From: Ptychodera flava
Taxonomy: Eukaryota; Hemichordata; Enteropneusta; Ptychoderidae
Length of the DNA: 64,000 nt
Assembly (NCBI RefSeq): GCF_041260155.1
Contig: NC_091935.1
Span: 4,829,501-4,893,500 of the forward strand
Direction of reading: 5' to 3'
Each line of letters starts with the position of its first letter. Position 1 is the stretch's first letter. Below, one piece after another: positions 36,252 to 46,599 of the stretch. The notes below the pieces were generated by a model. It ran no database searches, was not told where the DNA came from, and was given only the letters and a program-made list of their open reading frames with translations. The position numbers and the translations under genes were made by a program.

Positions 36252-37440
36252 CTAACAAGTCAACGAAACAAAGAAAAGCACAATTAACAACCAGAGAAGT
36301 CATATAATATAAGCCATTATATTTATAGTGACCAAAGTTTAGACCATCTCCCATGCATATCAAGGTAATAAATGTTAAAATTTTATTTCTCATGGTAAAT
36401 AAACTACGGGTCTTTAAAACTTATGCCCTTTCGTTCACTATTATTTCGTGTGATCACATTTGTATTACACTACTTTTAGAGTCGATTAATATCTAAGGGA
36501 GTTGAGTGTTACGGTATATACCGTCAGTGATGCACACAATTTCTTACACAAACATTTACATTAATCAAAGACTGTCTCTTGCAAAGCTGTATTGACGAAA
36601 GGCCAGACGACCAAGACACAAAACTTTTCACGATTTAAGTATTTCCAGGTCACATGACTCATCATGTGACCAGAGTTGGCAAAGAATATGCTGGGAAAGA
36701 ATATTTGAAGCATCAGGACGTGTTTTGAATACATAAAATGACTCAAATTTGAATAAAGTTGCAATTTTCATGGCATTGTCTTTACATATATGTAATAATA
36801 ACTACCCTTTACTTTATTTATAAGTGTACCTGTTTAAGACTTTTCTCAGAAAAGGCAGAGTAAATGAACCACAAACAGCTTCTGACATAATTCTGTATTT
36901 GAAAATCAACACATTTTATTTGTAAATACCTTCTTTATGTCTTCCTTGCAGAAACATGCATCTAAAATGGTTATGATTTATCAAAAAATAATTCACAATA
37001 TTTAAAATACATTTTAGGGAACAACATATCACATGACCAAACACATGACCAGTCATGTGGCCAGTCATATTGACAATATGGCTGCTATAAAATTTCACTG
37101 GGTTATAGTAAAAAATTATATTTCCTCCAGTTTCATTGACAGAATATTGCTGTTAATAGAACATATTTACATATTAGTCATTTGTTTTCAATAAATAAAC
37201 ATTTCATTTCATTTCATTAAAAAAAAACCCATAAAACACAAAACTGTAAACAATCAGCGCGACGCTTCTGTGATCAGCTTGACCTTTTAGGGTCGAGGTC
37301 ATGGGTGACGACATTTGCTTCCGGATTTTGACCGTACTCGGACGTACGGGGGCGCAATCACATTCCGGCCAGGTCGGAATACATCTATCTTAGTCGCGCT
37401 GCGTGCCGATGCCGAACTTACGGGATTTTTAGGGACATAG
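36252..37440. other. No gene supported
   Basis: AT-rich to 37240, with short CACATGACCAGTCATGTG-like palindromes near 36650 and 37040. It then becomes a GC-richer 37250-37440 stretch with no recognised gene. Confidence 0.45.
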
Positions 37441-37477
37441 ATAAATCAAATGAAGCAAATACCCCTATTTAACTGTG

Positions 37478-37542
37478 CCGGATATTTCCGGCACTAAAGG
37501 TATATGGTAATTCAAATGGCACCGGATATATCCGGCGTTCAA
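37478..37542. repeat. Two 18-bp palindromes ~60 bp apart
   Basis: TGCCGGATATTTCCGGCA and CACCGGATATATCCGGCG share a CCGGATAT.TCCGG core. No direct repeats flank them, so they do not clearly belong to the 7-bp group. Confidence 0.6.
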
Positions 37543-37812
37543 GGTAGTCGATTTTAGAATCGTAGACAGTATAGCGAGATATAAAAAATGTGAAAGAGGC
37601 TCCCCACCTAACTATCCTAAATGTTTTTGTGTCGAGTTTGTGTTTGATTCGTTTCGAAAATGTGTTCCTACATTCTTATCCGATTGTTTGTGTTAATGAA
37701 ATGTTTTTTACGCTTCGAGTATTTGTATGGAAGTTTGGATTAGTGTGTACGGCAATGTTTTGTTTGTGTGGGGAAAGCTTATGGCGAGACGCAGTCGGAC
37801 CTATGGTCTGAC

Positions 37813-37834
37813 CACAGTCCCTCTATCCACAGTG
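37813..37834. mobile_element. 22-bp hairpin insertion with 7-bp duplication
   Basis: Starts CACAGTCCCTCTATCCA and ends CAGTG, flanked exactly by GTCTGAC on both sides (37806-37812 and 37835-37841). The CACAGTCCCTC start matches the inserts at 20849 and, with one change, 20989. No empty-site copy is available here. Confidence 0.7.
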
Positions 37835-37984
37835 GTCTGACAAAGTTGATAGAGTGGCCCTTTGACGCTTGCGTTTCGAAAACCGAATGTGGTTTCTCTT
37901 CAGTCTCAGTGTAGATTCTTCTCTTAGTTTGTGTCTGTGAAAATTTATTTAAATGCATTTTAGTGGTCTTGCTCTTCGATTAGC

Positions 37985-38760
37985 GAGGCAAGTATATTAA
38001 TTTTGGTCACGTTGTGAGTCCGTTTGGAGGTTCGCTTTGTTCGTTCTATTTTTCTTTACTTCGGTAATTTTGTTTTGACTGGTGTGTCTTTTAGATTTTT
38101 GCGGAGGTTTGTGAATTTTTAGGCAATAAGTACCACTGCGGGGTACGGATTTTATGTTTATTGGATCAAGATACTTACAAGTATCCTGGTTGATGTGCTT
38201 GTTCTCGTACATTTTGATTAATAGTTCGTTTACTTTGTTTACTGTTTGTTCTGGCTTGTTGTGTATAATACTGAGTGTTGCGTAATTGCCTTTCGCATTC
38301 GAGTACGTAATCGTTTGTGTTGACAATGACGAAAACCCGACCCTTGTCGAAGGTTTTTTTTTCCGTAATTTGTCTATTGTTTGCAAGCTGGTTTATCGCG
38401 ATTCTTTTGGCACGCGACATGTTTGTTTTGTTGTTTGAAAGGGCATCTCTAGAAGTGCGAGTTCAGCAGCTTCAGATAGCTTTCAAGTTTTTGGATGTTG
38501 TTCGGGAGTCCAATTTGACTTTTTCTTTGATTTGGTGTTGTTGCGATTGTTTGTGTCTCATGATGTAGCGTAGTCACATTATACGACTTTATTTGTTGAA
38601 ATCCTGAGGTGGTTTATTCTGTTTGGTTTTGTTGGTGTCCGAATGAATTTTAAGGCTTTTGCCTAGTACTATTTTCGGAGTTTCATAGTTTGAACGATGA
38701 TAGGTTCTTGCTGAATTTCATGTTGTTGTCGGCTTTTCTTTGGAAATAGCCGATTTATTT
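37985..38760 (-). mobile_element. Fragment of a Penelope-like retroelement
   Basis: Minus-strand frames give LGKSLKIHSDTNKTKQ, MSRAKRIAINQLANNRQI, FDKGRVFVIVNTNDYVLECE and NELLIKMYENKHINQDTCKY, then PRSGTYCLKIHKPP. Their order matches the region before and at the start of the Penelope-like reverse transcriptase (DKG...V...Y, then the LPKIHKP motif). The rest of the polymerase and the GIY-YIG endonuclease are missing and the frame is broken more than once. It lies just past the 3' end of the stem-loop unit at 38937. Confidence 0.7.
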
Positions 38761-38917
38761 CCACGGCCATTTTTTCTGTTACGTTACGGTGATTGTTTAT
38801 TTTGTATTTAGTTTTTTTAATGTTGTGTTTCAGTTGTTTGTTATGTGTACGATTTTTGTTATTTCTTTTAAGTGTTTGTGTGTTCTATGTCATTTTATGG
38901 TTGTTTTTTTTCGGTAG

Positions 38918-38929
38918 TTCTCTTTTTGG
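38918..38929 (-). promoter_or_regulatory. Possible histone downstream element
   Basis: Minus strand CCAAAAAGAGA, starting about 8 bases past the ACC tail of the stem-loop. Position and purine content fit a U7-pairing element. Absent from copy 1, so it may be chance. Confidence 0.35.
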
Positions 38930-38936
38930 AGTATTT

Positions 38937-39719
38937 GGTGGCCCTGAAAAGGGCCGCTTGGTATGGGTTTTTGTTAGCGCTTGGCGCGTTTGTTTTGGCG
39001 ATGAGCCTAGCTTTTTTATGCTTCTTTTCGCCGATTCGATGTGCTTGGTGAGTAGGTGTTTCCCGCCTTCTTGTCACTGTGTGTGCGTACATGGACAGTC
39101 TGCATAGCCCTCGAATGTCACTGTGGTCTCGATTTTGATCAAACTGACAATTTAGGAGTATATAACAAAACTGATAAATGATTTATGTTTTCACATGGAT
39201 TCACAAAAAGTTTCGCCCGGTGTTCATTTTTGGCCCAGAGGAATTCCATCTACCCACCCTTTGCAGAGTAGTAAGCTAATGGGGCAAGTAAACATGGATG
39301 CGCCGGTGCGATTCAACGATCAGCCTGTATATCGGATCGAAAGTCAACAATTTTGCGGCTCGGACTATGATTTTATAAGTTTATATAAAAAGTATAAGGC
39401 GCGGGGTATTATATATTGACTGATTACTGTATAGGCTACATTCAGGAGGGGCAGCGACGGGCAGTAATTAGTAGACAAAACAGGTGGTTTTCACCATGGG
39501 CAGAACTCGGTGCCATGATACTGAACATTAATAGTAAGCCTGTCACCTTGAAGGTAATACTGTAGGTGACACGAGGATTTCAAACGCACGATGGTACAAA
39601 CAACACCACAAGTGAAACGTACACATAGAAATACACGCGTTCCTACGTTGTGCCCACCCGGGCCACGCGATTAAAATATGACTGATACTGCTGGAGTGTT
39701 AATTGGGTCGGTAAACAGT
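38937..39719 (-). mobile_element. Dispersed unit with histone-type 3' stem-loop, copy 2
   Basis: Matches 20380-21289 end to end, from ACTGTTTACCGACCC (39719) to the stem-loop and ACC. It lacks the short palindromic inserts of copy 1 and so serves as the empty-site reference. It contains the conserved frame HPLQSSKLMGQVNMDAPVRF (about 39256-39400, plus strand). Confidence 0.7.
38940..38955 (-). terminator. Histone-type 3' stem-loop, copy 2
   Basis: GGCCCTTTTCAGGGCC then ACC on the minus strand, identical to copy 1. A purine-rich stretch follows downstream. Confidence 0.75.
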
Positions 39720-39870
39720 AAAAAATGAGAGTTCGAACATTCAAAATGCGATATACGAATCTAAAATACTATATTGGAATCCAAATGAGAGTTGCAAAGT
39801 TGAAAATGCGGTGTATGAATCAAAATTGCGATATACGAATCCAAAATTGGAGTTCGAATTTTGGCCTGGA
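39720..39870. repeat. Short ~60-bp direct repeats
   Basis: GAGAGTTCGAACATTCAAAATGC- and GAGAGTTGCAAAGTTGAAAATGC-like phrases with GCGATATACGAATC repeat two to three times. Confidence 0.55.
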
Positions 39871-42760
39871 TTACGCGGCATAGCGATCAGGCCCTGAAAG
39901 GTCGATCGTACCATTTTTCTCGTAGGGATGACCGCCTCTAACAATTGCAAAATAAGTATTGGCGACACAACGCGGTCGGACACAAAATTTTGACGATCCA
40001 ATTTAACGTAGTACGGAACAAATATATTTGTCGCGACTACTGCTAAGTGATCACACTCAGTTTCCCTGCAGAGATATCTTTTCAACTTTGTCTTGTGAGT
40101 AAAGTATAGTAGTAAAGTTCAGTCACAGCAGAATTCCGAATAGCATTTAGCGTTTACAGACACCAATGTTTCCTATTGTGTCCAATCTCAAAGTGATTGC
40201 ACTGGCAAAAAGGCGTGGTGGATTGGTCAAAGTTTCGACAAAATGTAACAATAGACCATGTCGAAATCCATAAGAGAAAATGCCTTCATTGAAACCCGAA
40301 ATATTGCACGTGTCGGAGCAACAACTTCAACAACAAATTATAATATACATACAACGCTCTCCCGCAACGCTTTTCGGCCGTCCGACGCAAACTGCCAGCG
40401 GAGCGCAAGAGTCGGCCTCAAGCGGTCAAATCTTTCCGTCGTTTCCCGAGTAAGTTCAATAAATCAGCATGTTTTTCCCACTTAGCTTATATACAATTAT
40501 CCTCTTGATTTTCTCTGACAAAACAGTAACCTAGCGGTTCACACTTTCGATGGAAACCTCCACAGGTTGGTATAATGAAATCAAGCAATTCAACATTTTC
40601 TCTTACCGACTTTGACGTGGTCTATTGGTCACATTTTGTCCTAATTTGGCCAATCCACCACGCCTTTTGCCAAGTCTCTGTTCCATTTCTAACGCTGCCT
40701 GTGCTGCTCACGAAAATAGGATCAGGTATGGGCTACCATTTTAGTCAGAATTGTGACTGCATATTAATGAGCACAGTCACCGTGCAAGCTCGTGTGATCA
40801 GCACGTCTGCATATAGTGGCAAGCTTGGAAATTGACGATGAAACATCTAACGTTGAAGTTATTTGCACGGCTCCACTTTTATGTCTCCGACTAGTATTTC
40901 TATGATGAAATTTAGTGGTGAAATGACGATTGTCGTCTTTGTTTCTTTATTTTCAGAAAAGACAGAATATCCCTCCCCTTGCATTTACGGCAGTGAATAA
41001 AAATTGAATGATGTTTCTTTTCTCATTCAAAAATAGGATACTTGTTTCGGGAAACCATGGAGTTAAAATTACTCTATGGGCAAAAGAAATCTAAAGTCGA
41101 AGGAGTCCCCAAGGTGGAAATAAATTGAATGCAATCACTGTGCTTGTATTATCAAGGGACTGTGAGTTGAAGGATTGTGGTACTATTGACCAATGATAGC
41201 CATGCTTACAATAGCCCATAACTGACCTTATTTTCGTGAGCAGCGCAGCTAGCGGTATAAATGGGACAGGGTACCAGGTGCCAATGCCAAGTAGACACGC
41301 GTTTGTTGAAGAAGCGAATGTATCTCATGCGAGCTCGGCCTTCCGTATTTGTCTTTGTACGTAGTGATCTAGCCACGTGCCGGGTGCAAATATTTTCGAT
41401 AACTGCATGGTTACCACAACGTACACGACGTACATGGGACATTACATTACGAGGCACTACAGAAAGAGTCTAAGACAACGACACAAGGTAACCAATCACA
41501 GTGCAGCGAGGTGATCATTATAATTATGATAATGAGACGGAAGAGAAAGGGTCCAGCCAATCAGTGAGCAGTAAACGGACCTTATGGGATCGCAATCAGC
41601 GATCACTGTTTCCGTTATGTATGCCTAGGACATTTTGAGGATATTTTGACTGAACAGGCTAATAGGACGTTCACGAGCCTGAGGTCATGAGCGTCCTTTA
41701 GACTGAATCAGATGTGCCCTAGAGAAAGCTGACTTCTCGAGAGAAGTAAGAAAATGAAAGAGTCAACATAACGTTTGACGTTCAAAGTACGTTTAGAAGT
41801 GCAAATATCCAACATTAGCAGCAACTACAGTATTCGTGTACCTTGCATGGACATTTCTTCCTCATTAGTAATTGTACGCATAGAATACCCGAGGAGATGA
41901 GTTTATTTGTACTGCAGAATTTTTTTAATTACTGACAGTGGTATGAAGTACCTACTTTTGTACTCGTTAAAAACGACCAAGTTGGTAATACTTTTCCCAG
42001 GCAGTCCTAGGCAGTAATTCGAATTAATCCATTCCATTTCAGCCCTATTTCCGGTCAGCCTCTCTACACCTTGCCAATGAATATGAATTTGCCTTTAGGT
42101 TGATGACCCCGAGTTTACCCCAGTCGAACCAATGTTGACAAAATTTGGACATTTTTGTCCTGTTCGAACTTTTTCCAATGCCAGTACAACCTTTACGAGC
42201 TAGCCTTTTCCCGAGAGTAGACTATATATCAAGCCGTCTATTGCGGGCGCTATTCGATCGGCTTTAAACGGCCGTCCGAGCAACGCAAGATCGGCTCAAA
42301 ACGGCTGAGTCTTTCCGTCATCTGCAGAGAAATATCATTTCTACTAATCTTGCATACGATCGTCTTCTTGACATTTTCCCATGAAACAGTCACCTAGCGG
42401 CTCAATTATTCGATGGAAATCCTTCACAAGTTGGTAGACTTTTCTCCGATATTGGACAATGAAGTGCCCGGTCACTCAAAGAAACCGAAATGTACAAGGG
42501 AGGGAAGGAGGTGTTGCTCAAAATATGAAGAGAAAGAAGGGGGTACGCAATTGTTTTTTGGGTGCAAAATAAATTGAAACACCTCTCAGAGTGCATCATT
42601 GTGCATATTAATTTATCGATATTTTCGATTTGAGAGGGGGACAAGTTGTTACCCGTCTTCGAATATACCATCAATAGGGAAACTGTAGCCTCTTTCAGAC
42701 AATGATAGTGGGATCAAAATATATTATCTGCTACTCTAGGCAAGGATGCATTTTTATCGT
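39871..42760. other. No gene; diverged duplicate stretches
   Basis: 40340-40590 and 42235-42440 are diverged copies (AACGGCCGTCCGA, TCTTTCCGTC, CACCTAGCGG, TTCGATGGAAA in the same order). No coding exon was recognised. This lies downstream of the lectin gene's poly(A) signal. Confidence 0.5.
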
Positions 42761-42770
42761 TGACAAAGCT

Positions 42771-42776
42771 TTTATT
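42771..42776 (-). terminator. Poly(A) signal of the lectin gene
   Basis: AATAAA on the minus strand, about 245 nt past the stop codon of the C-type lectin gene. It is the first clear signal after the stop on this strand. Confidence 0.5.
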
Positions 42777-43018
42777 GGCAGGGATATACTCTTAAATACG
42801 TTTTGTTGTAGTTCCCGACTTACCATTTTCAAAATAAAACCATGCAGGATGACGTTATTGCTTTAAAAAATGATTTATTTAAGAGTGACTTTCACAACTT
42901 GACGATAATCTCTCAGTTAGCTACAGTGAAGGGACAAAGAAGGATTCATTATCGACACTAGCTCAGATAGTGCCGGGACGTATCCTGTCTTTTATGTACG
43001 AAACGATCGGTTCAGTTT

Positions 43019-43047
43019 CTACGCTCCCAAGGAATGGCAATGAGGGT
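43019..43047 (-). CDS. Lectin gene, last coding exon
   Basis: Acceptor CTTTCTTCGTTTCAG. Encodes DPHCHSLGA (the D is split across the junction) and a TAG stop, giving a short Cys-containing tail after the lectin domain. Continues into the 3' untranslated region. Confidence 0.75.
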
Positions 43048-46000
43048 CTGAAACGAAGAAAGAAAAAAGGCCAAGATTAAGACATACGGAATGTGTGTGT
43101 GTGCTTTGCTTAAAAACTATTTTAGAAATTGCTTCCACTAATGTATAAGAAACTCTTTAGTGATGTCTTGTATCTGTGGAAGTTGCAAATGCCCGAGGAG
43201 TCAATGTAAGCTCGTACTCCCATCTATTTTGAAAATAGCAGTTTGTAAGAGGTTTGGGTATTTTGCTACCTTTAATGCGATAATTTTAACTTATGTTTTT
43301 AGCACAGATGTCTAAAAGCCAAGACAGATAGAAAATTAAAATTGCGTCTTCCGACAAGGATTTAAGATTATTGGTATACTGTCACCGGTTCCAATTTTTC
43401 TACAGTTACCATGGAAAGAGAAAATCTAGCCACTCAAAGATTTTACGCGGGTGGCCGCTTTTTAAAACAGCGCCCTCCCATGGGAATTTTGAATACCAAG
43501 AAACGACCCTTTGACCATATCTGGGAATATTTAGATTACAGGTGACTGTATACCTTCCATCGCACATAGGCTTCTTTTAATGTATCATACCATATGATAT
43601 CTTGTAATACTCCGATTTTCTAGTTTTAAAACAACTTTAACTGAATTTTTGAATCGGTCACGATTTATAGAATCTACTCTATTGCTTACATTACATGACA
43701 TAAATGACACAGTTATTTTGTTCTTACCTGGAATTTCACAGACAATGCCCTTTGGCCGGAAGTCGCAGTATTCATCGTCCCACAGACCGTTGTGAGCGCC
43801 CCTGAACCTGTTGATATTTATAAAAACGACACACTTTTTAACGGTAAATTCTGTCCCGAGGTTTTATACAAAACCTAGAGAGAATTTATAAAAAAGATGA
43901 GAAAAAGAGATAGACAAAGACAGACAAACAAACAACCATAAAAACAGACAGACAGAAAGACTGATAGAGGCACAGACAGGAAGCGAAACAGTGACAATGG
44001 GCAATTCATCGTATTACAATTATATAAAACCACACTGTGCTGAAAAATCTAGCATAAGTAATAATAGATATGGCTTTGGCTATTATACCATGGGGCAGAT
44101 ACCTAAGTACGATTCGGTGGATAAAATACTACTGTTTTTGGTTTAATCGTAAGAATGCCGAATTTTATACTCGGTTGGGAATAGAAAGGACAACGGTGAA
44201 CAAACGATCGCTTTGAGCGAGATTCGTCAGTGAGAATGGTTAATATAAGAAAGCCTTGTTTTGATGCGGTTATTGAAAGTCTTAACATTGAATATAGCTT
44301 TTACCATTCGTTTGAATTTGAGCGTATTCTTACCAAAGCTGTACGCAATCTTGTCCCGAAACGTCTTTCTTTGTGTTGTTGTTTGGCTCGCCTGGTGCCC
44401 AGTTGCGGAAGTCGAAGTCGCAATGAGCTCCTCCATCACTCCAGATGAATTCACCCTCCGTCAGGCTGTCACTAAGACCGATCCAGAAGCCGTATCTGTT
44501 AATGCATGGGCTTTGATGCATGTTATTACTTAAGATGTGGTTTCTGATTGCATCGTCGATAACGCGAGTACGTAACGCTGCAAGTCGACCTGGTGGTCCA
44601 CCAGCCTGTACTGAAAGAGTGCTGCAAAACTCAGCTGCTTTCTGTTGGTATGGATGGTCGTCAGGGTCTTGTTCACAGTATACTTCATACACCATACAAT
44701 CGCAATCTCCCTTTTCACAGTTTTCCATCGTGATAGAGCCTGTGAATAGCATAATAATGTGATAGCAGTATAATACGACGCTTGAAAGCGTAATGGTTGG
44801 GAAGTAATATGCATTCTGATGCACACACGTTTTGTTGCATACAACTGTTAAATGTACTATGGAAACAGCCGTCGTGTAGTCACACACATGTAAAGAGGCT
44901 AATAGAAAAAGTACAGGATGCTTTCTGAAATAAAATAATTCACCTTGGCTGCCTTGATATAAAAATTAGGAAACTTCATATGCTCTCATTATAAATCTGA
45001 ATTGTATTCCAGAGTACAGTTGTTTACTTTCCTATATTCATTATCTATCTGATAATCAGAAACTCGTCATATGAAGTGCTGGAGCATTATTTGATAAGCT
45101 AACATAGACAATGCATACGTCGTGCCGATTACCTATTTTGTGATAAGAGGCAAAGACTGACTATCGTACCATGTAGCTGATACCTTAATACGGTTTCGTT
45201 CGTAGCAAGATAAGAATTAGGTATATCAGACCTACAAGTAAGCTGGCGCTCAGAGCATAGAATGTAACGCATAACGCAAAGGTATATGTTTTTGATTGTA
45301 TCTTTAGACACCTTGGTTAAACGCATCTTGAAACGCCATTGCCAACAAAACGTGCATTAACACAATAATTTGGTGTTACACTCCATATAACATAGTTATG
45401 TAAATTTAGAAATGGCGCAAGGTAGTTTGACACATAATGCCTCAGATAACTAGAATGTACTAAACGAGATCACAGGCACCAATCAGTTTTCTAATATATT
45501 ATACATTTTAGTTTAAATCATGATATCGATGAAACAAATAATGGAATATAGTGAGTAAATAGAGTGACTTACTTGGACCTTGCTACTCCGGCATGATGTT
45601 AAAAAGAGAAAATACTTTGATTAGCCGATTAACGTTTTATCAAGAACGACAATATGCAATCCCTTTTAATTCCGACGAATTGTGCATTTCGTATTTATTA
45701 GCTAAATCACTTATTTTTTGCGTGATTCGAGCAAAATCGAAGCCCTACTGTAACTCCATCAGGACTTCGTTTAATCCTTCAAAAGACAAGCCAAGACTAT
45801 AAACTTGGCTCTATAACCCATTTTAAGTTTCATAAAGCGTACAAATATTCTCTTCCTAATGCGATGTGCATGTTGTTGTTCACATTGCATACATAATACC
45901 GCGAATTAAGACAAAACAATATTTATCGCTTTTGAAACTTAATAAGAATCACTGTAATACTGCTAAGAGTAGACAAAACTTGCGATAATGGTAAATGAAA

Positions 46001-46112
46001 CCAGTGTTTTTTCAAAATTCTTTTGATTTAATGGGCGATATAAATTATGTTTACTTACAGCGTAACACGTCACCGCACAGGCAAAGAAGACGGCAGCAAA
46101 TTTAAAATTCAT
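43019..46112 (-). CDS. Secreted C-type lectin, complete gene
   Basis: Five coding exons, all with GT-AG borders and matching phases: 46059-46112, 45573-45582, 44334-44739, 43728-43807 and 43019-43047. Total 579 nt, 192 residues. It starts MNFKFAAVFFACAVTCYA, a typical signal peptide with likely cleavage before QGPS. One C-type lectin domain follows, with CSTLS..., a YGFWIGLSDS core, WSDGG, WAPGEPNNN (the EPN motif of mannose-type calcium sites), DCVQLW and GLWDDEYCDF (WDD in place of WND). It ends VCEIPDPHCHSLGA. The EPN and WDD residues suggest calcium-dependent binding of mannose-like sugars, by family knowledge; a role in immunity or mucus is inference. A 5' untranslated exon and TATA box lie upstream. 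Confidence 0.88.
43728..43807 (-). CDS. Lectin gene, exon with WDD calcium motif
   Basis: 80 nt, acceptor ATATCAACAG, donor GTAAGA. Encodes FRGAHNGLWDDEYCDFRPKG then IVCEIP. The split Trp codon at the junction joins in frame to DCVQL of the previous exon. Confidence 0.9.
44334..44739 (-). CDS. Lectin gene, main lectin-domain exon
   Basis: 406 nt, acceptor GCTATTCACAG, donor GTAAGAAT. Carries the Cys-rich lead (MENCEKGDCDCMVYEVYCEQ), the first helix (KAAEFCSTLS), FWIGLSD and WAPGEPNNN. Plus-strand frames over it are shadows. Confidence 0.92.
45573..45582 (-). CDS. Lectin gene, 10-nt microexon
   Basis: CAAGGTCCAA between ...CGGAGTAG and GTAAGTCAC, with a pyrimidine tract upstream (TTTTCTCTTTTTAAC). 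Its length (1 modulo 3) exactly corrects the phase between the signal-peptide exon (phase 0) and the main exon (needs one base). Without it the two do not join in frame. Adds QGP and one base. Confidence 0.65.
46059..46112 (-). CDS. Lectin gene, signal-peptide exon
   Basis: Encodes MNFKFAAVFFACAVTCYA in exactly 18 codons; donor GTAAGTAAAC. The exon starts at 46126 after ATTTTCTGCAG, with a 14-nt untranslated lead. Confidence 0.85.
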
Positions 46113-46514
46113 GTTTGATGCAATATCTGCAGAAAAAATCAACAGCGGCGTCAATAAGTAGAAATATACATAAAATATTCTAAGTCCAGCAGCGACACTG
46201 GAAAAACTTCGCATTCGTATTGCCGATCGCATTCGTATTGCCGATGTCTTAGGTCAAGAGCTTACTGAAATACGTTTGATAAAACCACTACAATTACAAG
46301 CTTACATATTGGGAAGACTGAAGCTAACTTTTCGAAAATTGGAGATCCAATATTTTGATCTTAGTCCACTTCACAAACCGAGAAAACAACTTGCATAAGT
46401 CCTTACGACATGCAGAACATGAAAGATTCACGGCATCAGAAGACTACACATTGAAAAAGTAAGCTCACAGGCAATGTTAATAACAAATTAAAATATCGTT
46501 AGTGGTTTACTTAC

Positions 46515-46555
46515 CAGTCTCAGGAGTTACACAAGTGGTAGAGCTGGCTTCAGTG
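46515..46555 (-). promoter_or_regulatory. 5' untranslated exon of the lectin gene
   Basis: The stretch ends in CTCCTGAGACTG followed by GTAAGTAAACC, a strong donor. Its start is inferred from the TATA box ~30 bases upstream. No ATG lies in it. Confidence 0.6.
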
Positions 46556-46582
46556 ATGCTCCTGGTGTTCACTACACCTGCT

Positions 46583-46588
46583 TATATA
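46583..46588 (-). promoter_or_regulatory. TATA box of the lectin gene
   Basis: Minus strand CTATATAAGC, about 30 bases before the inferred transcription start. A focused promoter fits an inducible or tissue-specific effector gene. Confidence 0.6.
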
Positions 46589-46599
46589 GAAAAAAGAGG

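Noticed and set aside
36650-37080. Repeated CACATGACCAGTCATGTG-like words, considered as an array
   Set aside because: Few, irregular and imperfect; no CRISPR-like or satellite spacing.
38895-39092. Basic minus-strand frame just before the stem-loop, considered as a histone
   Set aside because: Lys/Arg-rich, but no match to H1, H2A, H2B, H3 or H4 and it runs through the stem-loop itself; not well kept in copy 1.
44230-44762. Several plus-strand frames over the lectin gene
   Set aside because: They lie antisense to a well-supported lectin exon and show no motif.
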